Of a stretch of 64,000 nucleotides of DNA, positions 51,474-59,634 are shown piece by piece. The number at the start of each line of letters is the position of its first letter. The stretch's first letter is position 1. Location: assembly GCA_017621885.1 (NCBI GenBank), contig JAGASD010000063.1, positions 62,001-126,000 of the forward strand, in the 5' to 3' direction. Below the pieces are notes generated by a model. It worked only from the letters and a program-made list of their open reading frames with translations, searched no databases and had not been told where the DNA came from. The position numbers and the translations under genes were made by a program. The DNA is from Clostridia bacterium. GTDB lineage: Bacteria > Bacillota > Clostridia > Oscillospirales > Acutalibacteraceae.

Positions 51474-53021
51474 ATGAAAAAAATCAGTTTGATTTTGGCA
51501 TTAGTTTTAATACTTAACGTTTTTTCCTGCGTTGTTGTATCAGCGGAAGATGTCGGTGACTTTGCAAGAGCAACTGCGGCCACAAGCAGAACGGTTCACC
51601 TCACGGGCATTTCAAATGCAACGGGCGGAATTTACGTTAAATGGAATGTAATCAGCGGCGCAACAGGCTACAGAGTATATAAACGCGGCGCAGGTGAAAA
51701 TACGTGGACGTATTTAACAACCGTTAATACTACAAGCTATACCGATAACAGAGTTGTAAGCGGCAACTATTACAGATACACAGTAAGGGCAACCTTCACA
51801 AACGGCTATGGCGGTTATGAAAGCGGCCTTTACATAAAGCGTCTTGTAAACCCCTATTCAATTAAAGCAACAAATGATGCATTTGGTGTGACTGTTACGT
51901 GGGGCAAGGTTAACGGAGCATCATCTTACTACGTTTACAGACGTGCTTCCGGTCAGACCTCGTGGACACGTGTTGCTTCTGTTACGGCAACAAGCTTTGC
52001 GGATAAAAACGTTGTAAACGGTGTTTATTATAAATACACAGTAAGAGCAGTCAGCGGAAGCACATTGAGTTATTTCTATGATGGCTCACTTGTGAAATGT
52101 GTTGCCGCACCTAAGGTTTCAAAGCTTACTGCAGGCACAAACAGCGTTACCGTTACATGGAATGCAGTAAGCGGAGCAAACAGCTATAGAGTTTACAGAC
52201 GTAGTGCAGGTCAGACGAGCTGGACATATCTTGCAACAGTTACCGCAACCGGCTATGTTGATACAAAGGTTGTAAAAAACAACTATTACAGATACACAGT
52301 AAGAGCGCAGTCCGGTAACTATATGAGCGGATTCTTTGCAGACGGTCCCGTTGTTAAATTCACGGGTTCTGAGGGCGGATCACAGCAAATGACTTCAGAG
52401 CAAATTCTGAATTTGTATAAAAACGCAGTTAGCGGTGTTAAAGTGAACGGTAAAGCGGGTTATACAAAGAAAAGCTGGGAGAGCATTAATAACGTTTATG
52501 TATCAAATCCGAGCTTGAGCAGCATTTATGAGGATCTTCTGATGGATTTTGTCACAACTGAAGCCGATGCAGAATCATACGTATTCGCTAAAGGTACTCA
52601 GGATGCAAAAGACGCATTCCCCGGTTGCGGTGCAACTCTTTCACAAATTAAAAATATAACCTGTACAGAATCGGGCGGAAACTACGTCGTTAAAATTCAG
52701 ATGAAGTCCCAGACTAACCCAAGAAGAACAGACACAAGCGGTGTTGCTACAATGTCAGGTAACGTTCTTTATTATGAGGATTTACGCGATTCATTTAACG
52801 ATCCGGAAATTTCAAGCTTGATAAACAGAATAAACACCTGCAGTGTTACCTATGAAGATTTTGTGATTGAAGCAAAAATCACAAAGGATGGTAAATTTAT
52901 CAGCGTTTCCGAATATGCAAAAACTGATACCAAAGTTGGCCTGAATATGGTTAGTATTGGTAATCTTGATACTGAAATCAATATGAATCTGTACACGTCT
53001 TACACTAATTTTAAATATTAA
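51474..53021 (+). CDS. Secreted protein with three fibronectin-III-like repeats and unrecognised C-terminal domain
   Basis: 515 residues; the ribosome site is AGGAGGTTGATAAT. Signal peptide at residues 1 to 25 (LILNVFSCVVVSA). Three repeats of about 85 residues follow (about 40 to 300). Each has a variant of GATGYRVYKRGAG, an SWTYLATVTATGY-type turn and a YYRYTVRA strand, the pattern of fibronectin-III modules in Clostridia surface proteins. Residues 306 to 515 form a second domain with SEQILNLYKNAVSGVK, LSQIKNITCTESGGNY and a C-terminal NLYTSYTNFKY. It appears homologous to the C-domain of the protein at 45077-46153. No anchor motif is seen. Function unknown; surface binding is inferred. Confidence 0.82.
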   Translation: MKKISLILALVLILNVFSCVVVSAEDVGDFARATAATSRTVHLTGISNATGGIYVKWNVISGATGYRVYKRGAGENTWTYLTTVNTTSYTDNRVVSGNYYRYTVRATFTNGYGGYESGLYIKRLVNPYSIKATNDAFGVTVTWGKVNGASSYYVYRRASGQTSWTRVASVTATSFADKNVVNGVYYKYTVRAVSGSTLSYFYDGSLVKCVAAPKVSKLTAGTNSVTVTWNAVSGANSYRVYRRSAGQTSWTYLATVTATGYVDTKVVKNNYYRYTVRAQSGNYMSGFFADGPVVKFTGSEGGSQQMTSEQILNLYKNAVSGVKVNGKAGYTKKSWESINNVYVSNPSLSSIYEDLLMDFVTTEADAESYVFAKGTQDAKDAFPGCGATLSQIKNITCTESGGNYVVKIQMKSQTNPRRTDTSGVATMSGNVLYYEDLRDSFNDPEISSLINRINTCSVTYEDFVIEAKITKDGKFISVSEYAKTDTKVGLNMVSIGNLDTEINMNLYTSYTNFKY

Positions 53022-53031
53022 GAAAACAACC

Positions 53032-53061
53032 AAGGCAGCCCTTTTCAGCTGCCTTGTGTTT
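53032..53061 (+). terminator. Intrinsic terminator after the fibronectin-repeat gene
   Basis: AAGGCAGC and GCTGCCTT form an 8-bp stem with an 8-base loop, followed by GTGTTTT. Confidence 0.8.
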
Positions 53062-53094
53062 TAGTGAAGAGTGAATAGTTAATAGTGAATAAGT

Positions 53095-53127
53095 AAAAAT
53101 TCCGTGCACATTTGTGCACGGAATTTT

Positions 53128-53128
<1 letters not shown>
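53095..53128 (-). terminator. Terminator of the tRNA-Thr gene
   Basis: AAAAATTCCGTGCACA and TGTGCACGGAATTTTT form a perfect 16-bp stem around TT. It directly follows the tRNA 3' end on the minus strand and could work in both directions. Confidence 0.85.
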
Positions 53129-53203
<75 letters not shown>

Positions 53204-53222
53204 ACTTATTCAAGCAAAAGAT

Positions 53223-53251
53223 ATTATACATATTATAAGCGTGATTGTCAA
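53223..53251 (-). promoter_or_regulatory. Consensus sigma-A promoter of tRNA-Thr
   Basis: On the minus strand the perfect TTGACA (53251-53246) and TATAAT (53228-53223) are 17 bases apart, 20 bases before the tRNA. Confidence 0.9.
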
Positions 53252-53284
53252 GTTTTTTAATGTAAAAATAATTTTTATCATCCG

Positions 53285-53313
53285 TTGTAATGCCGGTGCT
53301 TGTCTGCTATAAT
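53285..53313 (+). promoter_or_regulatory. Sigma-A promoter of rsmE
   Basis: TTGTAA (53285-53290) and TATAAT (53308-53313) are 17 bases apart, 24 bases before the rsmE ATG. Confidence 0.65.
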
Positions 53314-53336
53314 TATTTATCAAAGGATGTGTTACA

Positions 53337-54089
53337 ATGCATAATTTTTTTGTTGATGAAAATATGCGCCAAGAGGATGTTTATTACATAACCGACGCTG
53401 ATTTTAACCATATAAAAAATGTTTTAAGGATGAAGACGGGCGACCAATTTCTCGTAAGCTGTGGTTCGAAAAGCGACTTGTGTGTTCTTGACTCTTTTAC
53501 AGAAGACTCCGTTATTGCTAAAATTACCGAAGAAAATTATCAGGATACAAGTTTAAGTGTTAAGCTTTATCTTTTTCAGGGGCTTCCCAAAAGCGATAAA
53601 ATGGAGCTTGTTATTCAAAAGGCAGTTGAGCTTGGTGTTGAGGGGATATTTCCCGTTGAAATGAACAGATGCGTTGTTAAAATTGATGATAAAAAGAAAA
53701 AAAGTAAGCAATCACGCTGGCAGGCTATTTCAGAAAGTGCCGCAAAGCAGAGCAAACGCACAATAATTCCGGAGGTTTTTGATATTTTATCATACAAACA
53801 GGCTATGGAAAAAGCAAAGGAAATGGACGTTTTTATTGTTCCTTATGAGAATAAAGATGGAATGAAGGCCACCAAAAATGCACTTTCTGAAATCAAAAAA
53901 GGAATGTCGGTTGGTATACTTATCGGTCCGGAAGGCGGTTTTGATGAAAAAGAAATTGCAATGGCAGAGGCTGTGGGCGGTCTTACGGTTTCTTTGGGGA
54001 AACGTATTCTGCGTACGGAAACTGCGGCAATTACAGCACTTTCTATGTGTATGCTTTATGCTGAAATGAACATTGAGGACGTTGAATAA
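53337..54089 (+). CDS. rsmE: 16S rRNA m3U1498 methyltransferase RsmE
   Basis: 250 residues. The N-terminal PUA-like part has HNFFVDENMRQEDVYYI and HIKNVLRMKTGDQFLV. The SPOUT knot follows with LFQGLPKSDKMELVIQKAVELG near residue 83 (quoted core KSDKMELVIQKAVELGV). The cofactor loop LIGPEGGFDEKEI is near residue 194 and LGKRILRTETAAITAL near residue 222. It methylates U1498 of 16S rRNA in the 30S subunit. The stop overlaps the next gene by one base. Confidence 0.95.
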   Translation: MHNFFVDENMRQEDVYYITDADFNHIKNVLRMKTGDQFLVSCGSKSDLCVLDSFTEDSVIAKITEENYQDTSLSVKLYLFQGLPKSDKMELVIQKAVELGVEGIFPVEMNRCVVKIDDKKKKSKQSRWQAISESAAKQSKRTIIPEVFDILSYKQAMEKAKEMDVFIVPYENKDGMKATKNALSEIKKGMSVGILIGPEGGFDEKEIAMAEAVGGLTVSLGKRILRTETAAITALSMCMLYAEMNIEDVE

Positions 54090-55444
54090 TGAAAGCTTTA
54101 CCCGAAAAATTTGCCGAGAGAATGAAGGTTCTTTTAGGCAATGAGTTTGATGATTACGTTAATGCATTGAGTGAAAAGCCCGTAAGGGCATTCCGCGTTA
54201 ATACGGATAAAATTTCACTTGAAGAATTTGAGAAAATCAATCCTTTCAATTCAGAAAAAATACCGTACGTTGAAAACGGATTTTATTTTGAAGATGAAAA
54301 AATCGGTAACCATCCCTATCACCACGCAGGTATGATTTACGTTCAGGAGCCGGGTGCAATGGCACCTGCAGAGTGCGTTGATTTGGAGCCGAATTGGTGT
54401 GTTCTCGATATGTGCTCCGCTCCCGGTGGTAAAAGCAGTCAGCTTAAAAATAAGCTTGGCGAAGACGGCTTTTTGGTTTCGAATGAAATTATTCCTTCCC
54501 GTTGTAAAATCCTTACGGGTAACGTTGAAAGACTTGGTCTGAAAAACGTTGTGACTACCTGTATGGATACAAAAAGAATTGCAAAAATATTCCCCGAAGC
54601 CTTTGATTTTGTTATGGTTGATGCGCCCTGCTCAGGGGAGGGAATGTTCAGAAAAGAAGAGATTGCCATTGACGAGTGGAGCGAAGAAAATGTAAAAAAC
54701 TGCGCTCAAAGACAAAAGGAAATTCTTGGAAATGCAGTGAAATGCCTTAAAAACGGCGGTTTCATAGTGTATGCAACCTGCACTTTTTCTTTAGAAGAGA
54801 ATGAAATGGTTATTGATGATTTTCTTAATAATCACCCCGATTTTGAGCTTGTAAGAGTAAAAAAATCTGTTGAAAAAAGCACTTGCGACGGCGTGTTTTT
54901 TGATGGCTGCAAATGTGAAAACATAAGCTTTGCGCGTAGGTTTTACCCTCACAAAAACAAGGGGGAAGGGCAGTTTATGGCGGTGCTTCACAACAAAAAT
55001 ACCCTCTATGAAAATGCATCATTTAAAAAGAAAAATACTCTCAAAATTGATAAAATTGTTTATGATTTTCTTGATGATACATTAACCTCCTATAAGCGTG
55101 AAAATGTGTTGATGCACAAGGGAAACCCTGTTTACAGAAAGCCTGATTTTTCAGTTGAAAACGCGGTTGTTTTTTCTTGCGGAATAACAATTGGTGAAAT
55201 AAGAAAAAACTACATTCAGCCCCATCATCAATTCTTTATGGGTATGGGCGATTTGTTCAAAAGAAAAATTGAGCTTTCTCCCGAGAGTGATGAATTGAAG
55301 AAATATCTTCACGGTGAAGAGTTTTCGACGGATTGCCAGAACGGCTGGGCGGTGGTTACCACAGGCGGTTGTTCCGTCGGTGGGGTTAAAGTAGTAAACG
55401 GCAGAGCCAAAAATCATTACCCTAAGGGGTTGAGAATAAAATAA
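54089..55444 (+). CDS. rRNA cytosine-C5 methyltransferase (RsmF/NOL1-NOP2-like)
   Basis: 451 residues. The SAM-binding motif is VLDMCSAPGGKSSQL near residue 110. The two catalytic-site cysteines lie in DAPCSGEGMFRK near residue 179 and VYATCTFSLEENE near residue 230. The C-terminal 120 residues, ending near GGVKVVNGRAKNHYPKGLR, are the PUA-like extension typical of RsmF, which modifies 16S rRNA C1407 in E. coli. The exact rRNA position in this lineage is uncertain. Co-translated with rsmE (TAATG overlap), so two ribosome-modifying enzymes form one unit, closed by a terminator. Confidence 0.92.
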   Translation: MKALPEKFAERMKVLLGNEFDDYVNALSEKPVRAFRVNTDKISLEEFEKINPFNSEKIPYVENGFYFEDEKIGNHPYHHAGMIYVQEPGAMAPAECVDLEPNWCVLDMCSAPGGKSSQLKNKLGEDGFLVSNEIIPSRCKILTGNVERLGLKNVVTTCMDTKRIAKIFPEAFDFVMVDAPCSGEGMFRKEEIAIDEWSEENVKNCAQRQKEILGNAVKCLKNGGFIVYATCTFSLEENEMVIDDFLNNHPDFELVRVKKSVEKSTCDGVFFDGCKCENISFARRFYPHKNKGEGQFMAVLHNKNTLYENASFKKKNTLKIDKIVYDFLDDTLTSYKRENVLMHKGNPVYRKPDFSVENAVVFSCGITIGEIRKNYIQPHHQFFMGMGDLFKRKIELSPESDELKKYLHGEEFSTDCQNGWAVVTTGGCSVGGVKVVNGRAKNHYPKGLRIK

Positions 55445-55448
55445 TTTA

Positions 55449-55487
55449 AATGCCTTGCTTTTCGTTAAGACAAGGCATTATTTTTTT
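55449..55487 (+). terminator. Intrinsic terminator after the RsmF-like gene
   Basis: AATGCCTTG and CAAGGCATT form a 9-bp stem with a 13-base loop, followed by a run of eight or nine T. Confidence 0.88.
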
Positions 55488-55606
55488 CTGTTTTTTAATA
55501 AAAAATGCTCCGTTGGTATTCCATTTTTTTTATATATATGATATACTCTAATAAATATATTTATAATAGGAAAATTGGGTACTTGTGTATTGAAAGGACG
55601 CTTTTA

Positions 55607-56368
55607 ATGTCAAAAATTATTTCGATTGTAAACCAGAAAGGCGGTGTGGGGAAGACCACAAGCGCGGTGAATCTTGCGGCAGCTCTGGGAGCTTTGGGCA
55701 AGAAAATTCTTCTTGTAGATATTGACCCTCAGGGTAACACCACAAGCGGTTACGGTATTTCAAGAAAAAATCTTACTGCAACGTCTTATGAAATTCTTAT
55801 CGGCTCCTGCACGGCAAGTGAGGCGATAATAAATACAAAATTTACAGGGGTTGATATAATACCGTCAAATATAAATCTTGCAGGGGCGGAGCTTGAGCTT
55901 GCAATTATGGAGAAGCGCGAGGCTCTTCTTAAAAACGCTCTTGCAACAATAGTTGAAAATTATGATTTTGTTTTCTTCGATTGTCCTCCTTCGTTGGGTC
56001 TTATTACTTTAAATGCCCTTACGGCATCTGACAGCTTTATTGTTCCCATTCAGTGTGAATATTACGCACTTGAGGGACTTTCACAGCTTATGGCAACGGT
56101 GCGTACAATTAAAAGACTTTATAACCCTTACATAGAGCTTGAAGGTGTTTTGCTTACAATGTACGACGGAAGGCTTAATCTTACACAGCAGGTTGTTGCA
56201 GAGGTTAAAACCTTTTTCCCGAAAAAGGTTTATGCTACGGTTATTCCGCGTAACGTAAGACTTTCCGAGGCGCCATCCTTCGGAGAACCGGTTTTATATT
56301 ACGATAAAGCTTCAAAGGGTAGCGAGAGTTATATCGCTTTGGCAGAAGAATTTTTAAGAATGAATTAA
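55607..56368 (+). CDS. parA: Chromosome-partitioning ATPase ParA (Soj)
   Basis: 253 residues from the ATG at 55607 (GAAAGGACGCTTTTA); the frame is open 34 codons further upstream but that part has no ribosome site and is low in complexity. Deviant Walker A QKGGVGKTTSA near residue 9, VDIDPQGNTTSGYG near residue 37, FVFFDCPPSLGLIT near residue 121, and the DNA-binding C-terminus. ParA binds DNA non-specifically as an ATP dimer and works with ParB to segregate origins and control initiation. parB starts 11 bases after the stop. Confidence 0.95.
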   Translation: MSKIISIVNQKGGVGKTTSAVNLAAALGALGKKILLVDIDPQGNTTSGYGISRKNLTATSYEILIGSCTASEAIINTKFTGVDIIPSNINLAGAELELAIMEKREALLKNALATIVENYDFVFFDCPPSLGLITLNALTASDSFIVPIQCEYYALEGLSQLMATVRTIKRLYNPYIELEGVLLTMYDGRLNLTQQVVAEVKTFFPKKVYATVIPRNVRLSEAPSFGEPVLYYDKASKGSESYIALAEEFLRMN

Positions 56369-56378
56369 GGTGAAACAA

Positions 56379-57239
56379 ATGGCAGTTAAAAAATCAGGGC
56401 TGGGTAAAGGCTTTGATGCGATATTTGCGGATAATTCCGTAGAGGATATTTCGAAGAACTCCGGTGCCGTAAAGGTTAAGCTTATGGAAATTGAGCCCAA
56501 CCGTGACCAGCCGAGAAAACAGTTTGATGATGATGCGCTGAATGAGCTTGCAGACAGTATAGCGAAGCACGGTGTTCTTCAACCTCTTCTTGTAAGACCG
56601 CTGCTTAACGGAGGATATCAGCTTGTTGCAGGTGAAAGACGTTGGCGCGCTTCAAGAATTGCGGGACTTACAGAGGTTCCCGTTGTTATAAAAGAGCTTA
56701 CAGATGCTCAGGTTGCTGAACTCGCTCTTGTCGAAAACATTCAGCGTGAGGATTTGAATCCTTTGGAAGAGGCTAACGGATATAAGGAGCTTTCTGATAA
56801 ATACGGCTACACTCAGGATGAAATTTCAAATATGGTCGGACGTTCACGTTCAGCGGTTGCTAACGCTTTAAGGCTTTTGGCACTTCCCTCAGCGGTTCAG
56901 GAGCTTGTTATGAAGGGTGAGCTTTCAACCGGACATGCTAAGGCGATATTGAGTGCTGCAGATACCGATTATCAGGTTGAGCTTGCAAAGCTTGTTGTAA
57001 AAGAGGATTTATCCGTAAGGGTTACGGAAAGACTTGCAAGAAAATCCGCAAGCGATGTGAAAACAGGCAAGAGAACTAAAAAACGCAATCCCTACTATGA
57101 TGAAATTGAGCTTGCACTTTCCGATGTTTTGGGAAGACAGGTCAAGGTTACAAAATCAAGCAAAAAAGGTTCACTTGAAATTGAGTTTTTTGATGATGAT
57201 GACCTTAAAAAGCTTTTAAAAATATTTGATAATGAATAA
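56379..57239 (+). CDS. parB: Chromosome-partitioning CTPase ParB (Spo0J)
   Basis: 286 residues from the ATG at 56379 (AAGGTGAAACAA); a GTG three codons earlier is less likely. N-terminus KSGLGKGFDAIF is the ParA-contact tail. Residues 35 to 100 hold the CTP-binding part, with NRDQPRKQFDDD and the arginine box VAGERRWRASRIAGL. The helix-turn-helix is QDEISNMVGRSRSAVANALR near residue 150. The C-terminal dimerisation region ends ENR-less with FDDDDLKKLLKIFDN. It loads on parS sites near the origin. No full parS site is seen in the window. Confidence 0.95.
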   Translation: MAVKKSGLGKGFDAIFADNSVEDISKNSGAVKVKLMEIEPNRDQPRKQFDDDALNELADSIAKHGVLQPLLVRPLLNGGYQLVAGERRWRASRIAGLTEVPVVIKELTDAQVAELALVENIQREDLNPLEEANGYKELSDKYGYTQDEISNMVGRSRSAVANALRLLALPSAVQELVMKGELSTGHAKAILSAADTDYQVELAKLVVKEDLSVRVTERLARKSASDVKTGKRTKKRNPYYDEIELALSDVLGRQVKVTKSSKKGSLEIEFFDDDDLKKLLKIFDNE

Positions 57240-57256
57240 GAGAGAAGGAACATACA

Positions 57257-58552
57257 ATGATAGATATTAAATTTTTAAGAGAAAATCCCGAAGTTGTCAA
57301 ACAGAACATAAAAAATAAATTCCAGGATAAAAAGCTCGGTCTTGTGGATGAGGTTATTGAGCTTGATGCACAGAGCCGAAAGGTTAAGGGCGAAGCAGAC
57401 AATCTCCGCGCTTCAAGAAATAAGAACAGCAAAATGATTGGTGCTCTTATGGGTCAGGGGAAAAAAGAAGAGGCAGAGGCAATGAAAAAGCAGGTTGCCG
57501 ATGATGCAAAGCGCCTTGCAGAGCTTGAACAGCAGGAAGCAGAGCTTTCTAAAAAGGTTAATGATATTATGATGGTTATTCCCAATATCATAGACCCAAC
57601 GGTTCCCATCGGTAAGGATGATTCTGAAAACGTCGAAATTGAGCGTTTCGGTGAGCCTGTTGTTCCCGATTTTGAAATACCTTATCACAGAGAAATTATG
57701 GAAAGCTTTGAGGGTATCGACCTTGACAGTGCAGGCAGAGTTGCAGGTAACGGCTTCTACTACCTCTGCGGTGATATTGCAAGACTTCATTCAGCAGTAA
57801 TTTCTTATGCCCGTGATTTCATGATTGACCGTGGATTTACTTATTATATCCCTCCCTTTATGATTCGTTCAAATGTTGTAACAGGCGTTATGAGCTTTGC
57901 TGAGATGGATGCAATGATGTATAAAATTGAGGGCGAGGATCTTTACCTTATCGGTACAAGCGAGCACTCAATGATCGGTAAATTTATTGACACAATCGTT
58001 CCCGAAGAAAAGCTTCCCCAGACACTTACAAGCTACTCACCCTGCTTCCGCAAAGAAAAAGGTGCGCACGGCATTGAGGAACGCGGTGTTTACCGTATTC
58101 ACCAGTTTGAAAAGCAGGAAATGATTGTTGTCTGTAAGCCAGAAGAAAGCCCTTACTGGTTCGATCAGCTCTGGAAAAATACAGTTGATTTGTTCCGTTC
58201 ACTTGACATTCCCGTAAGAACTCTCGAATGCTGCTCAGGTGACCTTGCAGACCTAAAAGTTAAATCTGTTGACGTTGAGGCATGGAGCCCCAGACAGCAG
58301 AAGTATTTTGAGGTCGGCAGTTGCTCAAATCTTTCCGATGCACAGGCAAGACGCCTTAAAATCCGTGCAGGCGGTAAAGATAAAAAATATTTCCCCCATA
58401 CACTTAACAATACTGTTGTTGCTCCCCCCAGAATGCTTATTGCATTCCTTGAAAATAACCTTAATGAAGACGGTAGCGTAAACATTCCCGTAGCATTAAG
58501 ACCTTATATGGGCGGAAAGGAAAAGCTTATTCCTACAGTATATGCTTTTTAA
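57257..58552 (+). CDS. serS: Seryl-tRNA synthetase
   Basis: 431 residues. The N-terminal coiled-coil arm (residues 28 to 110) grips the long variable arm of tRNA-Ser. The class II core shows motif 2 in FRKEKGAHGIEERGVYRIHQF near residue 258 (quoted core AHGIEERGVYRIHQF) and motif 3 in NNTVVAPPRMLIAFLEN near residue 385. Length is typical. It charges tRNA-Ser in the cytosol. It starts 17 bases after parB and may be transcribed with it. Confidence 0.96.
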   Translation: MIDIKFLRENPEVVKQNIKNKFQDKKLGLVDEVIELDAQSRKVKGEADNLRASRNKNSKMIGALMGQGKKEEAEAMKKQVADDAKRLAELEQQEAELSKKVNDIMMVIPNIIDPTVPIGKDDSENVEIERFGEPVVPDFEIPYHREIMESFEGIDLDSAGRVAGNGFYYLCGDIARLHSAVISYARDFMIDRGFTYYIPPFMIRSNVVTGVMSFAEMDAMMYKIEGEDLYLIGTSEHSMIGKFIDTIVPEEKLPQTLTSYSPCFRKEKGAHGIEERGVYRIHQFEKQEMIVVCKPEESPYWFDQLWKNTVDLFRSLDIPVRTLECCSGDLADLKVKSVDVEAWSPRQQKYFEVGSCSNLSDAQARRLKIRAGGKDKKYFPHTLNNTVVAPPRMLIAFLENNLNEDGSVNIPVALRPYMGGKEKLIPTVYAF

Positions 58553-58774
58553 TGAGGAATTAGGAATGAGGAATGAGGAGTTTCGGGGAAACTTCGTTTC
58601 CGATTATAAATTTAAGTTGATGTAAAGCGATAGCCTGTCATCCCTGTTTCGGCTTTGCAGGAATACGAGGGGGACCGCGAAGCGATAGTGGGTAGTTCTC
58701 TTGCTGTTTTTCTTCAGTCGGACAGAATATCCACTGTTATCCCGTGAAGTCCTATAAACTAACAAGGTAATTTT
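58553..58774. other. Intergenic stretch with short GAGGAAT repeats; probable remnant of a dispersed element
   Basis: 222 bases with no gene. It begins with AATGAGGAATTAGGAATG and a further AGGAATGAGGAG, then a hairpin GGAAAC-TTC-GTTTCC (about 58587-58602), then GC-rich, non-coding sequence unlike its neighbours. A similar GTGAAGAGTGAATAGTTAAT stretch lies at 53063-53092. Such strings are common edges of dispersed non-coding repeats in gut Clostridia. I cannot place it in a family. Confidence 0.4.
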
Positions 58775-59596
58775 ATGTATAAAAATAAAAACGATAATTT
58801 TAATGACCGCAAGAAAAAGCTTGACGGTCACAAGGACGATTTTTTTGAAAGAGAAAATCAAAATGAAAAGGATATAATTTTCGGCAGAAACTCCGTTGCG
58901 GAGGCGATTAAAGCAGGTCGTCCTCTTGACAGTGTAATGGTAGCCAAGGGTGAACGCTCGGGCTCTGTGCCGAAAATCCTTGCAGACGTCAAAAATGCAG
59001 GAATCCCCATAAAAGAGGTTGACCGCAAGAAGCTTGACTATCTCTGCGGACATGGTAATCATCAGGGTATAATTGCAATGGGTGCAGTTAAAGAGTATTC
59101 TTCCGTTGATGATATTTTCAAGCTGGCAGAAGACCGCGGCGAGCCGCCGTTTATAATCGTATGCGATGAAATTGAAGACCCTCATAATCTCGGTGCCATT
59201 ATAAGAACAGCCGAGGCTGCAGGTGCTCACGGTGTTATCGTTCCCAAAAGACGCAGTGCTCCTTTGAGCTTTGCAGTTGCAAAAACCTCTGCAGGTGCAG
59301 TTGAGTTTATGCACGTGGCAAGGGTTACCAACATTCCCCAGACCCTGGATGAATTAAAGGAACGCGGTGTGTGGGTTTACTGTGCGGATATGGACGGTGA
59401 AACGTTTTATTCCGCAAACCTTAAAGGTGCGGTTGCTCTCGTTATAGGCTCAGAAGGTAAGGGCGTGGGCAGACTTGTGAAAGAAAAATGCGACGTTATC
59501 CTTTCTATGCCTATGAAGGGTAAAATAAACTCCCTTAACGCATCCGTTGCGGCAGGAATTCTGATGTACGAGATATCAAAACAACGCGATACCTAA
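58775..59596 (+). CDS. rlmB: TrmH-family rRNA 2'-O-methyltransferase (RlmB-like)
   Basis: 273 residues. A charged tail (residues 1 to 30) is followed by the L30e-like substrate domain with IIFGRNSVAEAIKAGRPLD near residue 32. The SPOUT knot has VCDEIEDPHNLGAIIRTAEAAG near residue 130 (core DPHNLGAIIRTAEAAGA), VIGSEGKGVGRLVKEKCD near residue 222 and PMKGKINSLNASVAAGIL near residue 248. RlmB methylates G2251 of 23S rRNA. Start chosen at the first ATG, although the true start may be a few codons later since the tail is not conserved in the family. Confidence 0.92.
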   Translation: MYKNKNDNFNDRKKKLDGHKDDFFERENQNEKDIIFGRNSVAEAIKAGRPLDSVMVAKGERSGSVPKILADVKNAGIPIKEVDRKKLDYLCGHGNHQGIIAMGAVKEYSSVDDIFKLAEDRGEPPFIIVCDEIEDPHNLGAIIRTAEAAGAHGVIVPKRRSAPLSFAVAKTSAGAVEFMHVARVTNIPQTLDELKERGVWVYCADMDGETFYSANLKGAVALVIGSEGKGVGRLVKEKCDVILSMPMKGKINSLNASVAAGILMYEISKQRDT

Positions 59597-59634
59597 AGGT
59601 ATATCCGAACTACTCTGAATTGTGAGGAATAAAA

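Noticed and set aside
55513..55547. Promoter for parA (TTGGTA ... TATACT)
   Set aside because: The spacing is 23 bases; a TTCCAT at 17 bases is too weak to claim.
56368..56376. parS-like half site GGTGAAACA at the parB start
   Set aside because: Only half of the 16-base palindrome is present and it coincides with the parB ribosome site.
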